Positions 47,583-56,237 of a DNA stretch of 64,000 bases are shown here, one piece after another. Origin of the DNA: Shinella sp. CPCC 101442. GTDB lineage: Bacteria; Pseudomonadota; Alphaproteobacteria; Rhizobiales; Rhizobiaceae. A program made the translations under genes and the position numbers. Below the pieces are notes generated by a model, which was not told where the DNA came from, did no database searches, and saw only the letters and a list, made by a program, of their open reading frames with translations. The stretch spans positions 248,001 to 312,000 of the forward strand of contig NZ_JALIQS010000003.1 of NCBI RefSeq assembly GCF_024704725.1. The letters are read 5' to 3'. Each line of letters begins with the position of its first letter. Position 1 is the stretch's first letter.

Positions 47583-47821
47583 TTCATGCTCCCTGAATTG
47601 CTGAAATCTACAGCAATTTGATCACTTACATTATTCAATCTGTCCGGAAATAAGATACGGTTTTGACCGTCACCTCCCTGAATTTCGCTATCCAAAGCGC
47701 TTACATTAGCAAAATGGTAACAGCGCAGAGGAGGATGTCAAACCCATATTTGATAAAATTGCGTATTTTTGGAATAATGAACACGTTCAAAATTGAGCGT
47801 GAAGAAAGAAATGATAAGCAC

Positions 47822-48757
47822 TCAAGTAATAAGGGTGCGCTTGATATTCCAACGGTCATGATACCAGAGCCATTGGCCGGGATATTCCCGCACCCATTGC
47901 TCGACCTTGTCGTTCAGCATCTGCGCCGTCGCATCGACATCGACAGCACCGTTCTCCTTGCGCGGGATCGCCATCGCCGGCTCCAGCTCCAGCCGGTAAC
48001 GATTGCCCGGCAGGCGGATGCAGCGCGCCGGATAGACCTCGCAATCGAACTGGCGCACCAGCTTGGCCAGCAGCGGATTGGTCTGCACGTCGCGCCCGAA
48101 GAACTGCGTCGGCAGGCCCTTGGTGAACTTCTGGTCGACAAGCACACCCACCGGCCCGCCGCCATCCAGCTTGCGCGCCAGCGTGAAGGAGGAGCCGGCA
48201 TGCGAGGGCACGAGATGGCCCATGCGCGCGCGGCGGAACTCGAACACCTTGTCGGCGACGTAGGGATTGTTGGGCGGGCGAAAAAGCACCGTCACATCCA
48301 GGCCGAAGGCAGCGCCCGCGACCGGAAGAAGCTCGAAATTGCCGGTATGGGCGGTGAAGACGATGAAGGGGCGCGGATTGTCGCGAAGATCCACGAAGAG
48401 TGGGATGCCGGACACTTCGATGCGGCCCGGCGTCGTCTTTTCGGGATCGAAATCGAACAACTTGTCGAGGAAGACATATTCGGCGGCAAGCCGGCCCATA
48501 TTGCCCCAGGCGTCAAGCGCGATCGCCTGGATGTCAGCCTCGGATTTTTCCGGAAAGGCATTGCGCAGATTGGTCAGCGTCAGCGTGTGGCGGCCCGTCT
48601 TGGGGCCGATCCAGCGCACCAGGCGGTCGGCGAAGTTGATCGCCCCATCCGCCGGGAACAGTTTTAGCAAATTGAGCAGACCGAAGGCGAACTGCGCCAC
48701 CAGCCAGTCCTTGGTGTTGCGCAGCGCCAGGACAAGACGTGTGACCAGCATCTTCAT
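47822..48757 (-). CDS. lpxXL: Very-long-chain acyltransferase LpxXL (lipid A late acyltransferase family)
   Basis: A 311-residue inner-membrane acyltransferase of the HtrB/LpxL superfamily. The catalytic HTGNFE (the H-x4-E/D motif) is near residue 137, followed by VLFRPPNNPYVADK, VGVLVDQKF and WLWYHDRWN. Position as the last gene of the acpXL cluster identifies it as LpxXL, which puts a 27-hydroxyoctacosanoyl-type chain from AcpXL onto lipid A. It starts 4 bp after the dehydrogenase stop. Confidence 0.93.
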   Translation of the reverse strand: MKMLVTRLVLALRNTKDWLVAQFAFGLLNLLKLFPADGAINFADRLVRWIGPKTGRHTLTLTNLRNAFPEKSEADIQAIALDAWGNMGRLAAEYVFLDKLFDFDPEKTTPGRIEVSGIPLFVDLRDNPRPFIVFTAHTGNFELLPVAGAAFGLDVTVLFRPPNNPYVADKVFEFRRARMGHLVPSHAGSSFTLARKLDGGGPVGVLVDQKFTKGLPTQFFGRDVQTNPLLAKLVRQFDCEVYPARCIRLPGNRYRLELEPAMAIPRKENGAVDVDATAQMLNDKVEQWVREYPGQWLWYHDRWNIKRTLIT

Positions 48758-48761
48758 GGGA

Positions 48762-49796
48762 TCAATCCAGTCTGAGGACGATCTTGCCGAAGATCTGGCG
48801 CGATTCCATACGCTCCAGCGCGGTGGCGATACCGTCGAAGGTAATTTCGGTATCGATGACCGGGTGCACGACGCCGCGCGCCATCTTCTGCATGGCGTCA
48901 GCCATGTTTTCCATGCGGCAGCCGAAGGAGCCGAGCAGCTTCAACTGCTGCTGGAAGAGCATCATCAGGTTCATGTCCGTGGAGACGCCCGAGGTGGAGC
49001 CGCAGGTGACGAGGCGGCCGCCGCGCTTCATGCAGAGCATGGAGCCTGCCCAGGTGTCCTTGCCGACATGTTCGAAGACGACGTCGACGCCCTTCTTCTT
49101 GGTCAGCTTGCGCACCACGCCCTCGAAGCGGTCTTCGCGATAGTTGATGACGTGGTCGGCGCCGAGCGCCTTGGCCTTCTCGATCTTGTCGTTGGAGCCG
49201 ACGGTCGTAATGACGGTGCAGCCGGTCTTTTTGGCAAGCTGGATCGCGGCCGTGCCGATGCCGGAGCCACCGGCATGGACGAGGATCGTTTCGCCGGGCT
49301 GAAGCTTGGCGTTGTCGAACAGCATGTGCTCGACCGTGCCGAAGGTGACCGGCGCAAGCGCCGCCGCGACCGCATCGATGCCGGGCGGTGCCGGGACCAG
49401 CAGGCGGGCGGGAAGATTGACCTTCTCCTGCGCGAAGCCATCGAGATGGAAGCCGTGCACGCCGCCGACATGTTCGCAGAGATTGTCGCGCTTCTCGCGG
49501 CAAGGCTTGCAAAGGCCGCAGGTGCGCGCGCCGTAGATCGAGACGAGCTGGCCGGGCAGCACGTTGGACACACCCGGACCGAGCGTTTCAACGACGCCGG
49601 CGGCTTCCGCGCCGATGACCAGCGGCATCTTGCGCTTGGCAAAGGCCATGCCGCGCCAGCCCCAGACGTCGATATGGTTGAGCGCGACGGCTTTGACGCG
49701 CAGCGTCACTTCGCCGGGGCCGGGAGCATCCGGTTCCGGGATGTCGGTCAGTTCGAGCTTGCGGTCGTCGAGAAGCTGCAGGGCACGCATGGGCAA
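48762..49796 (-). CDS. Zinc-type alcohol dehydrogenase of the VLCFA cluster
   Basis: A 344-residue MDR-family dehydrogenase/reductase. Catalytic-zinc features are GAEAAGVVE (GHExxG type) and the structural-zinc set CGLCKPCREKRDNLC; the NAD(P)-binding motif is ILVHAGGSGIGTAAIQLAKK. In rhizobia this gene (adh2XL) sits between fabF1XL and lpxXL and is thought to take part in making or modifying the hydroxylated very-long-chain fatty acid. The first Cys ligand near residue 40 appears replaced (NHIDVWGWRGMAF), so the catalytic zinc may be lost, as in quinone-reductase-like members. Confidence 0.88.
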   Translation of the reverse strand: MPMRALQLLDDRKLELTDIPEPDAPGPGEVTLRVKAVALNHIDVWGWRGMAFAKRKMPLVIGAEAAGVVETLGPGVSNVLPGQLVSIYGARTCGLCKPCREKRDNLCEHVGGVHGFHLDGFAQEKVNLPARLLVPAPPGIDAVAAALAPVTFGTVEHMLFDNAKLQPGETILVHAGGSGIGTAAIQLAKKTGCTVITTVGSNDKIEKAKALGADHVINYREDRFEGVVRKLTKKKGVDVVFEHVGKDTWAGSMLCMKRGGRLVTCGSTSGVSTDMNLMMLFQQQLKLLGSFGCRMENMADAMQKMARGVVHPVIDTEITFDGIATALERMESRQIFGKIVLRLD

Positions 49797-49803
49797 ATTC
49801 CTA

Positions 49804-51090
49804 TCAGGCCGGCTCGGCCGTCATCACGAGGCTGGCGTTCTGGCCGCCGAAGCCGAAGGAGTTGGAAAGAACGGCCGTGACGCGCGCATCGCGCTTCACG
49901 TTCGGCACGACGTCGAGAAGGATCGTCGGGTCGGGGTTCGTGTAGTTGATGGTGGGCGGCAGCGTACCGGTCAGCATGGTCTGAATCGAGAACACTGCCT
50001 CGACCGCACCGGCCGCCGTCAGCGTATGGCCGATCATCGACTTGTTGGACGACACCGCGATGCCCGCCAGCTTGTCGCCGAACACGGTCGACATGGAGAG
50101 ATACTCCATCTTGTCGTTTTCCGGCGTCGATGTGCCGTGGGCATTGATGTAGCCGATGCCGCTCTCGTCGATGCCGGCGTCTTCCAGCGCAGCCCTGATG
50201 GTCGCGATTGCCGGGCCGCCATCCGGCGAGGAGCGTGTGCGATGGAAATGGTCGGCCTTCTCCCCGCAGCCCTTGAGAATGCCCAGCACCTTGGCACCGC
50301 GAGCAATCGCCGATTCCAACGATTCCAGCACGAGCGTCGCCGCACCCTCGGCGATGACGAAGCCGTCGCGATCCTTGCTGAACGGCTTGGATGCCTTGGT
50401 CGGCGGGTCGTTCTGCGTCGAAAGGGCGGAAAGCAGCGCGAAGCGAATGAGGGCTTCGGCCGTGACCGAACCGTCGGTGCCGACGGTCAGCGCGCGGTCT
50501 GTACGGCCCTGGCGGATCGCCTCGACGCCGAGCTGGATGGCGGTGGCACCCGAGGCACAGGCGGTCGACAGGGTCACCGGCAGGCCGCGCGTGCCATAGC
50601 GGTCGGCAAGGCGCTCGGAAATCGAGCCGAAAGCCCAGGCCTCATGCAAGGCCGGCTCGGCCTTCTCGCGCAAAACAGCGAGGAAACGGTCATAGGCGTC
50701 GCCGGGACGCTGCGATGGCGGCGCGCGGTCTGCGAGCGCGAAACGGTCACGCCAGTCGGGCTCGATCGGCGGCGCGGCGAGGAAGAGCGGGCCGCCGAAC
50801 TCACCGGAAATACCGGCCTGCGCCAGCGCCTCGTCCGTCGTTTCGCGGGCGTAGGCGTAAGAGCGCTCGACCGGGTTCTCGTTGGGAACGGTGATGAAAT
50901 CGACCGTGCCGGAAATGCGAGTGTTCAGCCCGTCGACCGGGAAGCGCGTGATATCGTGGATGCCGGACACGCCGCCCGTCAGCGCGGCCCAATTGTCCTT
51001 GAGGCCCTGCCCGAGCGAAGTGACGACGCCCATGCCTGTCACGGCAACGATGGGGCGACCGAGATGATCCCTGTATGCGGCTTTCGTCAT
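49804..51090 (-). CDS. fabF1XL: 3-oxoacyl-ACP synthase FabF1XL (complete active site)
   Basis: A 428-residue KAS II-type condensing enzyme. The nucleophile Cys is at residue 178 in LSTACASGAT; the catalytic His residues are in GYINAHGTST and SNKSMIGHTL; the KSF motif and GFGGQN tail are present. It elongates acyl chains on AcpXL. It follows fabF2XL by 10 bp. Contrast the fabF2XL protein, which lacks these residues. Confidence 0.92.
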   Translation of the reverse strand: MTKAAYRDHLGRPIVAVTGMGVVTSLGQGLKDNWAALTGGVSGIHDITRFPVDGLNTRISGTVDFITVPNENPVERSYAYARETTDEALAQAGISGEFGGPLFLAAPPIEPDWRDRFALADRAPPSQRPGDAYDRFLAVLREKAEPALHEAWAFGSISERLADRYGTRGLPVTLSTACASGATAIQLGVEAIRQGRTDRALTVGTDGSVTAEALIRFALLSALSTQNDPPTKASKPFSKDRDGFVIAEGAATLVLESLESAIARGAKVLGILKGCGEKADHFHRTRSSPDGGPAIATIRAALEDAGIDESGIGYINAHGTSTPENDKMEYLSMSTVFGDKLAGIAVSSNKSMIGHTLTAAGAVEAVFSIQTMLTGTLPPTINYTNPDPTILLDVVPNVKRDARVTAVLSNSFGFGGQNASLVMTAEPA

Positions 51091-51100
51091 GGCCGGAACC

Positions 51101-52294
51101 TCACTTCTCTGCCGAAAGGATAGCGACGCCCTCGCCGCGCGAATGACCGACCGTCGTGACGACAGCCGTCCTGGCGGCAGCGTCCATGGCGGCCTCGGCC
51201 GCCGTTTCGAACGGAGCGACCGTGATGCCCGCGCCGAGCGTCAGCGCGGCGAGCGCGAGGCCGAGCGGAAACTGCGCCTCGAGCGCCTGGCCGGTGACGG
51301 CGCTGAAGCCGCGCACCGGGCTGCCGGCAAAACGGCTGTCGAGCCAGGTCTTTTCCCGGGCCGTCGCGCCATGTTCGCCGGATGCGCCGGAGAAGACCAC
51401 GGTCCCCGCCCCGGCTTCCGCGCCTTCGGCGAGACGCTCGAGGCGGGTTTCGAGCCGGCCGTCGTCGCGCGCGCCGCGATCGCCTCCAATGGCGTCGATG
51501 GTCGCATAGATGCGCGCACCGCGCGCTTCAGCATGTTCGCGGGATTCGAGAATGAGGAAAGCTGCCGCCGTGCCCGTGATGATGCCGCCACCGGCATTTT
51601 CGTCACGCGACCAGAGCGGCGCCCAGCCGCCCGTCGCATGGGCGCCGATGGCTTCATAGAGCAGGATGACGTCCTGGCGCTCTGCAACCAGCGCACTGCC
51701 GACGAGCGTATGCGTCGACTGGCCGGAGCGGATACGGTGGAAAGCGGTTTCGACGGCGCTGATGCCCGCCGCTTCCTCGCCCATGAAGGTGCGGGAGGAA
51801 CCGGTGACCTTGTGCACGATGGAAATGTTGCCGGCGAGCAGATTGGAAAGCTGGGCGAGGAAGAGCGTCGGACGCAGTTCCGTCGTCAGCTTCTCGTTGA
51901 GCAGACGTTCGCGGTCGTTACGCTTCAGGCCTTCGTCGACGATCAGCGAGTCGACATTGATATCGCGCTCGCCGCCGCCGGCCGCGACGATCATGTCCAT
52001 TGTGCCGCAGGCTTCGGCATCGTCCTTGAAGCCGGCGTCATCGAGTGCGAGACCGGCGGTGAAGACGCCGAGACGCTGCCAGTTCTCCATCTGGCGCTGG
52101 TCGCCGCGCTTGGCGATCTGCTGGTTCCAGTCGATCTCGGGCATCGGGTGCACCGGATAGGGCGCGAAGCGCTCCGTCTCGATCTTCAAACCCGGCGCCG
52201 TCGCAGCACCGAGGATCGCCACATGGGCCTCGGCCCCGACACCCTGACAGGTGACGATGCCGACGCCCGTGATCACCACATCGTTGTTCGCCAT
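51101..52294 (-). CDS. fabF2XL: Ketosynthase-like protein FabF2XL without the catalytic triad
   Basis: A 397-residue thiolase-fold protein, homologous in length and order of segments to FabF (VVITGVGIVTCQGVG at the start; GGIITGTAAAFLILES in the middle). At the position of the nucleophile Cys the alignment reads TFMGEEAAG (Glu near residue 173), the first catalytic His region reads FSGASGEHG, and the second reads AVTGQALEA, with Gln for His. It therefore cannot condense by the usual mechanism and may form a heterodimer with FabF1XL, like the chain-length factor of type II polyketide synthases. Position after fabZXL fits the rhizobial fabF2XL. Confidence 0.88.
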   Translation of the reverse strand: MANNDVVITGVGIVTCQGVGAEAHVAILGAATAPGLKIETERFAPYPVHPMPEIDWNQQIAKRGDQRQMENWQRLGVFTAGLALDDAGFKDDAEACGTMDMIVAAGGGERDINVDSLIVDEGLKRNDRERLLNEKLTTELRPTLFLAQLSNLLAGNISIVHKVTGSSRTFMGEEAAGISAVETAFHRIRSGQSTHTLVGSALVAERQDVILLYEAIGAHATGGWAPLWSRDENAGGGIITGTAAAFLILESREHAEARGARIYATIDAIGGDRGARDDGRLETRLERLAEGAEAGAGTVVFSGASGEHGATAREKTWLDSRFAGSPVRGFSAVTGQALEAQFPLGLALAALTLGAGITVAPFETAAEAAMDAAARTAVVTTVGHSRGEGVAILSAEK

Positions 52295-52295
52295 G

Positions 52296-52778
52296 TTAGT
52301 TCCCTTCAGCAGACGCTGCGAGCGCCTCGAACAAACCCACCTCGCCCGCGCGCTTGCGAACGATGTCCGCCAGCGGCACTTCGGCAAACGGCATGGTGCG
52401 CAGCTTCAGCTGTGCATCGCAGACTTTCTTGCCGGCGGAGGTAATCCGCGTCTTGGTCACGGCATAACCCGAACCGTCATGCTCCAGCACGGCCTCGATG
52501 TCGAGCACGGCGTCCGGCTCGACGAAGGTGCGCATCTTGGCGCCGTCGACACTCATCAGGAAGGGCATCGCCGCGAAATCGGTCGCCGCCAGCACTAGGA
52601 AACCGGAGGCCTGCGCCATGGTCTCGATGAGAAGCACGCCCGGAACGAGCGGCATGCCGGGAAAATGCCCTTCGAAGACCGGGCTCTTGGAAGGCACGAC
52701 CGAGCGGGCGTTGAGCACGCGGCGCGCGCCGTCAACGGCTTCCACGCGGTCGATCATCTGGAAATATTCAAGCAACAT
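52296..52778 (-). CDS. fabZXL: 3-hydroxyacyl-ACP dehydratase FabZXL
   Basis: A 160-residue hotdog dehydratase: the FabZ signature VFEGHFPGMPLVPGVLLIE, followed by TMAQASG, holds the catalytic His and Glu. It dehydrates 3-hydroxyacyl chains on AcpXL. ATG 52778 (MLLEYFQMID) is the FabZ-like start; a longer in-frame start lies over the hairpin after acpXL. It precedes fabF2XL by 1 bp. Confidence 0.93.
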   Translation of the reverse strand: MLLEYFQMIDRVEAVDGARRVLNARSVVPSKSPVFEGHFPGMPLVPGVLLIETMAQASGFLVLAATDFAAMPFLMSVDGAKMRTFVEPDAVLDIEAVLEHDGSGYAVTKTRITSAGKKVCDAQLKLRTMPFAEVPLADIVRKRAGEVGLFEALAASAEGN

Positions 52779-52814
52779 CGGATTGTCGTCCCTGGCAGGG
52801 TCCGGAAATCGAAA

Positions 52815-52836
52815 GGCCTGCCGAAGACGGCAGGCC
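52815..52836 (-). terminator. Hairpin between acpXL and fabZXL
   Basis: GGCCTGCC / GGCAGGCC with a six-base loop, 63 bp after the acpXL stop and 37 bp before fabZXL, without a good T-run. It probably reduces downstream expression or protects the acpXL message, so that the small carrier protein is made in excess over the enzymes. Confidence 0.5.
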
Positions 52837-52898
52837 ATGTGTCCTGTGCACCGGGATCGCCCGGAACAGAGCCGCTAACGCAGCCGGGCGGTCTCGCC

Positions 52899-53183
52899 TC
52901 AGGCCTTGGCAGCCCGCAGTTCGTCGATCTTCGCGCAGAGGTTCTTCAGGACGAAATATTCTTCCGTCGCGACCTTGCCTTCGTTGACGTCCTGCGTCCA
53001 CTTTTCAAGCGGAATCTTGATGCCGAATTCCTTGTCGATCGCAAAAACGATGTCGAGGAAATCAAGGCTGTCGATGCCGAGATCGTCGATGGTGTGGCTG
53101 TCCGGAGTGATCGTCTCGCGATCGATCTCGCTCGTCTCAGCAATGATGTCGGCAACCTTGTCGAATGTAGCAGTCACGCCCAT
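52899..53183 (-). CDS. acpXL: Acyl carrier protein AcpXL
   Basis: A 94-residue carrier protein dedicated to very-long-chain fatty acids of lipid A. The phosphopantetheine Ser lies in [18 protein letters not shown]. It is longer than normal ACP (about 78 residues), with the extra C-terminal helix [12 protein letters not shown], as known for AcpXL. First gene of the cluster (acpXL-fabZXL-fabF2XL-fabF1XL-adh-lpxXL). Confidence 0.96.
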   Translation of the reverse strand: MGVTATFDKVADIIAETSEIDRETITPDSHTIDDLGIDSLDFLDIVFAIDKEFGIKIPLEKWTQDVNEGKVATEEYFVLKNLCAKIDELRAAKA

Positions 53184-53307
53184 ACCTCATGAATCTATAG
53201 TTGGGCCGATCCTATAGGGAAAACAGACGCGATTGCCAATGGGGTTGATGAGGGCCCTGCGTACTGCACGCGGCTGTGTTGCGCAAACAGCATGGCCGCC
53301 CCGACGA

Positions 53308-54657
53308 TCAGACGGCCATGGAATGCCGGCCCCGGCCACTCGAAAGATGCGCGTCGAAGACTGCCGCAACGGTCCGCGCGAAAGGTCGGCCCGTCGCCGT
53401 CAACAGGAAGCAGTCGCCCTCGATACGGCAGAGACCATCCCTGTCGGAGGCGGCAAAGGCGTTCGCCTCGGCCCTTATCAGGCGGGAAAATGCGGGGAAA
53501 CGGGTTGCGACATCCGCAAAGGAAAAGCCGAAATCGCACATGACGCGCTCGATGACGAAGGCGCGGGCACGGTCCTCTTCCGTCAGGGCATAGCCGCGCA
53601 CGGCGACGATGCCGCCCTCCGCCGCCCGGCGCAGATATTCGCTCGTTGCCGGCATGTTCTGGATATAGCCCTGCGGCAGCTGGCCGATGGCCGAAGCGCC
53701 GAGCCCGATCAGCGCGTCCGCCTGATCGTCGGTGTAACCCTGGAAATTGCGGCGGAGCGTGCCGTTTCGCGCCGCTACGGCAAGTCGGTCGGCGGGCAAC
53801 GCGAAATGGTCGATGCCTACAGCCTCGTAGCCTGCCGCCAGCAGCATCTCCGCCGCCATCCGCATCTGGCCGAAGCGCTCGACAACACCGGGCAAGGCCG
53901 CCTCGTCGATCATCGTCTGGTGCTTCTTCATCCAGGGCACATGGGCGTAGCCGAAGAGCGCGATGCGATCCGGTGCCAGCGAGATGACGGCGCGGACGGT
54001 TTCGCCAAGCGTTTCCATGGTCTGGAACGGCAGGCCATAGAGAATGTCGCAATTGACCGAGCGCACACCTCTTACCCGCGCCGCCTCCACCACACCGCGC
54101 GTCTGCTCGAAAGTCTGGATGCGGTTGATCGCCTTCTGAACCTTCGGATCGAAATCCTGGATGCCGAGGCTGGCGCGTGTCATGCCGATATCGGCGAGCG
54201 CGTCGTGCCTTTCGTCATCGAGATCATTCGGATCCATCTCGACGGAAATCTCGGCGTCGTCAGCGAAGGTGAAATTTGCATCGAGACAGGTTTTTAGCGC
54301 GCGCATGTCATCTGGCCGCAGCAATGTGGGCGAGCCGCCGCCGAAATGCAGCGCGGTAACAGGCGCATCTTTCGCGACGCGACCGCCAATGCCACCGATC
54401 TCGGCATGGAGCCCTTTGAGATAGGCCTCGACCGGCTCGTAGCGCAGCGTCTGCTTGGTATGGCAGGCGCAGAACCAGCAAAGTCGATCGCAATAGGGGA
54501 TGTGCACATAGAGCGAGAGGCGATTCGCCGCCGAAAGCGATGCCAGCCAGTCGGAATAGACCTCCGGTCCGATACTTTCGTTGAAATGCGGCGCGGTCGG
54601 ATAGCTTGTATAGCGCGGAACCGGCGACGAAAGGCGTTGTACGAGGTTGTCCTGCAT
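53308..54657 (-). CDS. hemN: Oxygen-independent coproporphyrinogen III oxidase
   Basis: A 449-residue radical-SAM enzyme that converts coproporphyrinogen III to protoporphyrinogen IX without oxygen. The cluster ligands are in YCDRLCWFCAC (C56, C60, C63; CxxxCxxC plus C65), followed by GGGSPTLL and DPNDLDDE; the C-terminal HemN domain follows. It is the HemN proper type (YVHIPYCDRLCWFC). Divergent from fnrN with FNR-type boxes between, so it is expected to be induced at low oxygen and supply haem for the cbb3 oxidase. Confidence 0.95.
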   Translation of the reverse strand: MQDNLVQRLSSPVPRYTSYPTAPHFNESIGPEVYSDWLASLSAANRLSLYVHIPYCDRLCWFCACHTKQTLRYEPVEAYLKGLHAEIGGIGGRVAKDAPVTALHFGGGSPTLLRPDDMRALKTCLDANFTFADDAEISVEMDPNDLDDERHDALADIGMTRASLGIQDFDPKVQKAINRIQTFEQTRGVVEAARVRGVRSVNCDILYGLPFQTMETLGETVRAVISLAPDRIALFGYAHVPWMKKHQTMIDEAALPGVVERFGQMRMAAEMLLAAGYEAVGIDHFALPADRLAVAARNGTLRRNFQGYTDDQADALIGLGASAIGQLPQGYIQNMPATSEYLRRAAEGGIVAVRGYALTEEDRARAFVIERVMCDFGFSFADVATRFPAFSRLIRAEANAFAASDRDGLCRIEGDCFLLTATGRPFARTVAAVFDAHLSSGRGRHSMAV

Positions 54658-54707
54658 GGGTCTCTCCTAACTCGCGAAGGAAATAACCCGAAGAACCTGT
54701 GCGCCAT

Positions 54708-54721
54708 TTGATTTTGATCAA
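54708..54721. promoter_or_regulatory. FNR box (hemN-fnrN intergenic, distal to fnrN)
   Basis: TTGATTTTGATCAA is a perfect match to TTGAT-N4-ATCAA. It lies 50 bp from the hemN start and about 147 bp from fnrN. It probably activates hemN and possibly fnrN. Confidence 0.85.
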
Positions 54722-54749
54722 GTGCAAGCCGGAATGCTTGCGCTAGGAT

Positions 54750-54763
54750 TTGACAATAGTCAG
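54750..54763. promoter_or_regulatory. Imperfect FNR box nearer fnrN
   Basis: TTGACAATAGTCAG has one mismatch (final G for A) to TTGAC-N4-GTCAA. A second anaerobox downstream of the first resembles the two-box arrangement known for rhizobial fnrN, in which one box activates and the other limits expression at high FnrN. Inferred from sequence only. Confidence 0.5.
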
Positions 54764-54867
54764 GAAGCGCTCTTTTGCCGCTGGACGGTACGCTTTAAGT
54801 TCATGGCTGCGTGCGATAGCACGGCAATATTGCGCCGCTTAGCCGCCGGGCGAAAGGAAAAGCCGCT

Positions 54868-55593
54868 ATGGAAGTTCGCCGCCAAGATATCCATAATTCC
54901 GATATTCCGCTCGTCTGTCGCGCCTGTGAGGCGCGCCATGGCGGTGTCTGTAGCGCGCTTTCGGCCGAGCAGTTGACCGAACTCAACAAGCATTCCTTCC
55001 GCCATCGCCTGGAAACCGGCGCCGAGGTGATCGGCCAGGGCGAGACGGTTGTGAACTATTCCAACATCATGCGCGGCGTCGTGAAGTTGACGAAGATCAT
55101 GGCGGATGGTCGCCAGCAGATCGTCGGCCTGCAGTTCGCGCCCGACTTCCTCGGCCGCCCCTTCCTGACGGAAAGCGCCATCACGGCGGAAGCCGCCACC
55201 GACAGCGAAGTCTGCAACTTCCCGCGCAACGTGCTCGACCGGCTTGTCAAAAGGACGCCGGAACTGGAGCACATGCTGCACCAGCAGGCGCTCAAGGAGC
55301 TGGACGAGGCGCGCGACTGGATGCTGACGCTGGGCCGCAAGACGGCGCAGGAGAAGGTCGCAAGCTTCCTCTACCTCATCGCCACCCATATCGACCCCGA
55401 AAGCGTCGACATGTCGGCTTTCGACCTGCCGCTCTCGCGCGCCGATATCGCCGACTTCCTCGGGCTGACCATCGAGACAGTCAGCCGCCAGTTCACCAAG
55501 CTGCGCAAGGAAAACGTCATCCGCATCGAAAACAACCGGCATGTCACCGTTCCCGACATGGACCGGCTGATGCGCTATGCCGGCAACGACTGA
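54868..55593 (+). CDS. fnrN: FnrN, oxygen-sensing Crp/Fnr transcriptional regulator
   Basis: A 241-residue regulator. The N-terminal Cys cluster C17-x2-C20-x7-C28 plus C116 can hold an oxygen-labile [4Fe-4S] cluster, which distinguishes FnrN from FixK. Then come the cNMP-like effector fold and the DNA-binding helix TIETVSRQFTKLRKE (the E-x2-SR that reads TTGAT). It is the evident activator of fixNOQP, fixGHIS and hemN here, and it probably controls its own expression through the two boxes upstream. Start ATG 54868. Confidence 0.95.
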   Translation: MEVRRQDIHNSDIPLVCRACEARHGGVCSALSAEQLTELNKHSFRHRLETGAEVIGQGETVVNYSNIMRGVVKLTKIMADGRQQIVGLQFAPDFLGRPFLTESAITAEAATDSEVCNFPRNVLDRLVKRTPELEHMLHQQALKELDEARDWMLTLGRKTAQEKVASFLYLIATHIDPESVDMSAFDLPLSRADIADFLGLTIETVSRQFTKLRKENVIRIENNRHVTVPDMDRLMRYAGND

Positions 55594-55656
55594 GGCGTTC
55601 ATTTATCTCGATGCGCTTCCGTGCGGAAAACCGGCAACCGCTTTTCCCGGAAATGC

Positions 55657-56085
55657 CTAGCGCGTGATCACGATCTTCGTATTGGACAACCCATTGCGGT
55701 TTGCCATCTGAAAGAAGGTCGCCGCGTTGTTCGGGTGCAGGCGCACGCAGCCATGCGAGGCCGGGCGGCCGAGACGCTTCGTCTCGTAGGTCGCGTGAAC
55801 CGCATAACCGCCCTTGAAGAACACCGCGAACGGCATGGGCGCATTGTTGTATTTGCGCGAACGATGGTTGCGCGATGCCCATTTTGCCGACCAGCTGCCC
55901 GTCGGCGTGCCGTAACCCTGGCGGCCTGTCGATACGCGCCAGCGATATTTTACCATGCCATTCTGAGTAACGACCATGGTTTGCGAAGAAATGCTGATCT
56001 GGGCGACGAGGTTGGCTGACAGTGCAGCCTCGGTCTGAAACAAGACAAGAAGGAACGCGACGGCAGTCGCAAACAAGGTACGCAT
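55657..56085 (-). CDS. L,D-transpeptidase (YkuD) family protein
   Basis: A 142-residue exported protein: signal peptide (residues 1-24, ALSA-N), then a YkuD catalytic domain (QTMVVTQNGMVKYRWRVSTG, GGYAVHATYE) with the nucleophile SHGCVRL near residue 113. Such enzymes make 3-3 peptidoglycan cross-links or attach proteins to peptidoglycan in the periplasm. Convergent with fnrN. Confidence 0.92.
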   Translation of the reverse strand: MRTLFATAVAFLLVLFQTEAALSANLVAQISISSQTMVVTQNGMVKYRWRVSTGRQGYGTPTGSWSAKWASRNHRSRKYNNAPMPFAVFFKGGYAVHATYETKRLGRPASHGCVRLHPNNAATFFQMANRNGLSNTKIVITR

Positions 56086-56237
56086 GACTTCCCCTCTAAA
56101 CGCTTCTGCATGGCTTCGAGGCCATGTCTCACGACGAGACAGAATATAGACGTTTCAGCCTTCCGCAATATTGACGGGGGTGGCGAAAAGAAAACGAAGT
56201 TAAGGCGTAAAATTTTATCGACCGACGAGGGCTGCGC

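Noticed and set aside
53233-54297. A 354-codon plus-strand frame opposite hemN
   Set aside because: Shadow of a certain gene with intact radical-SAM motifs.
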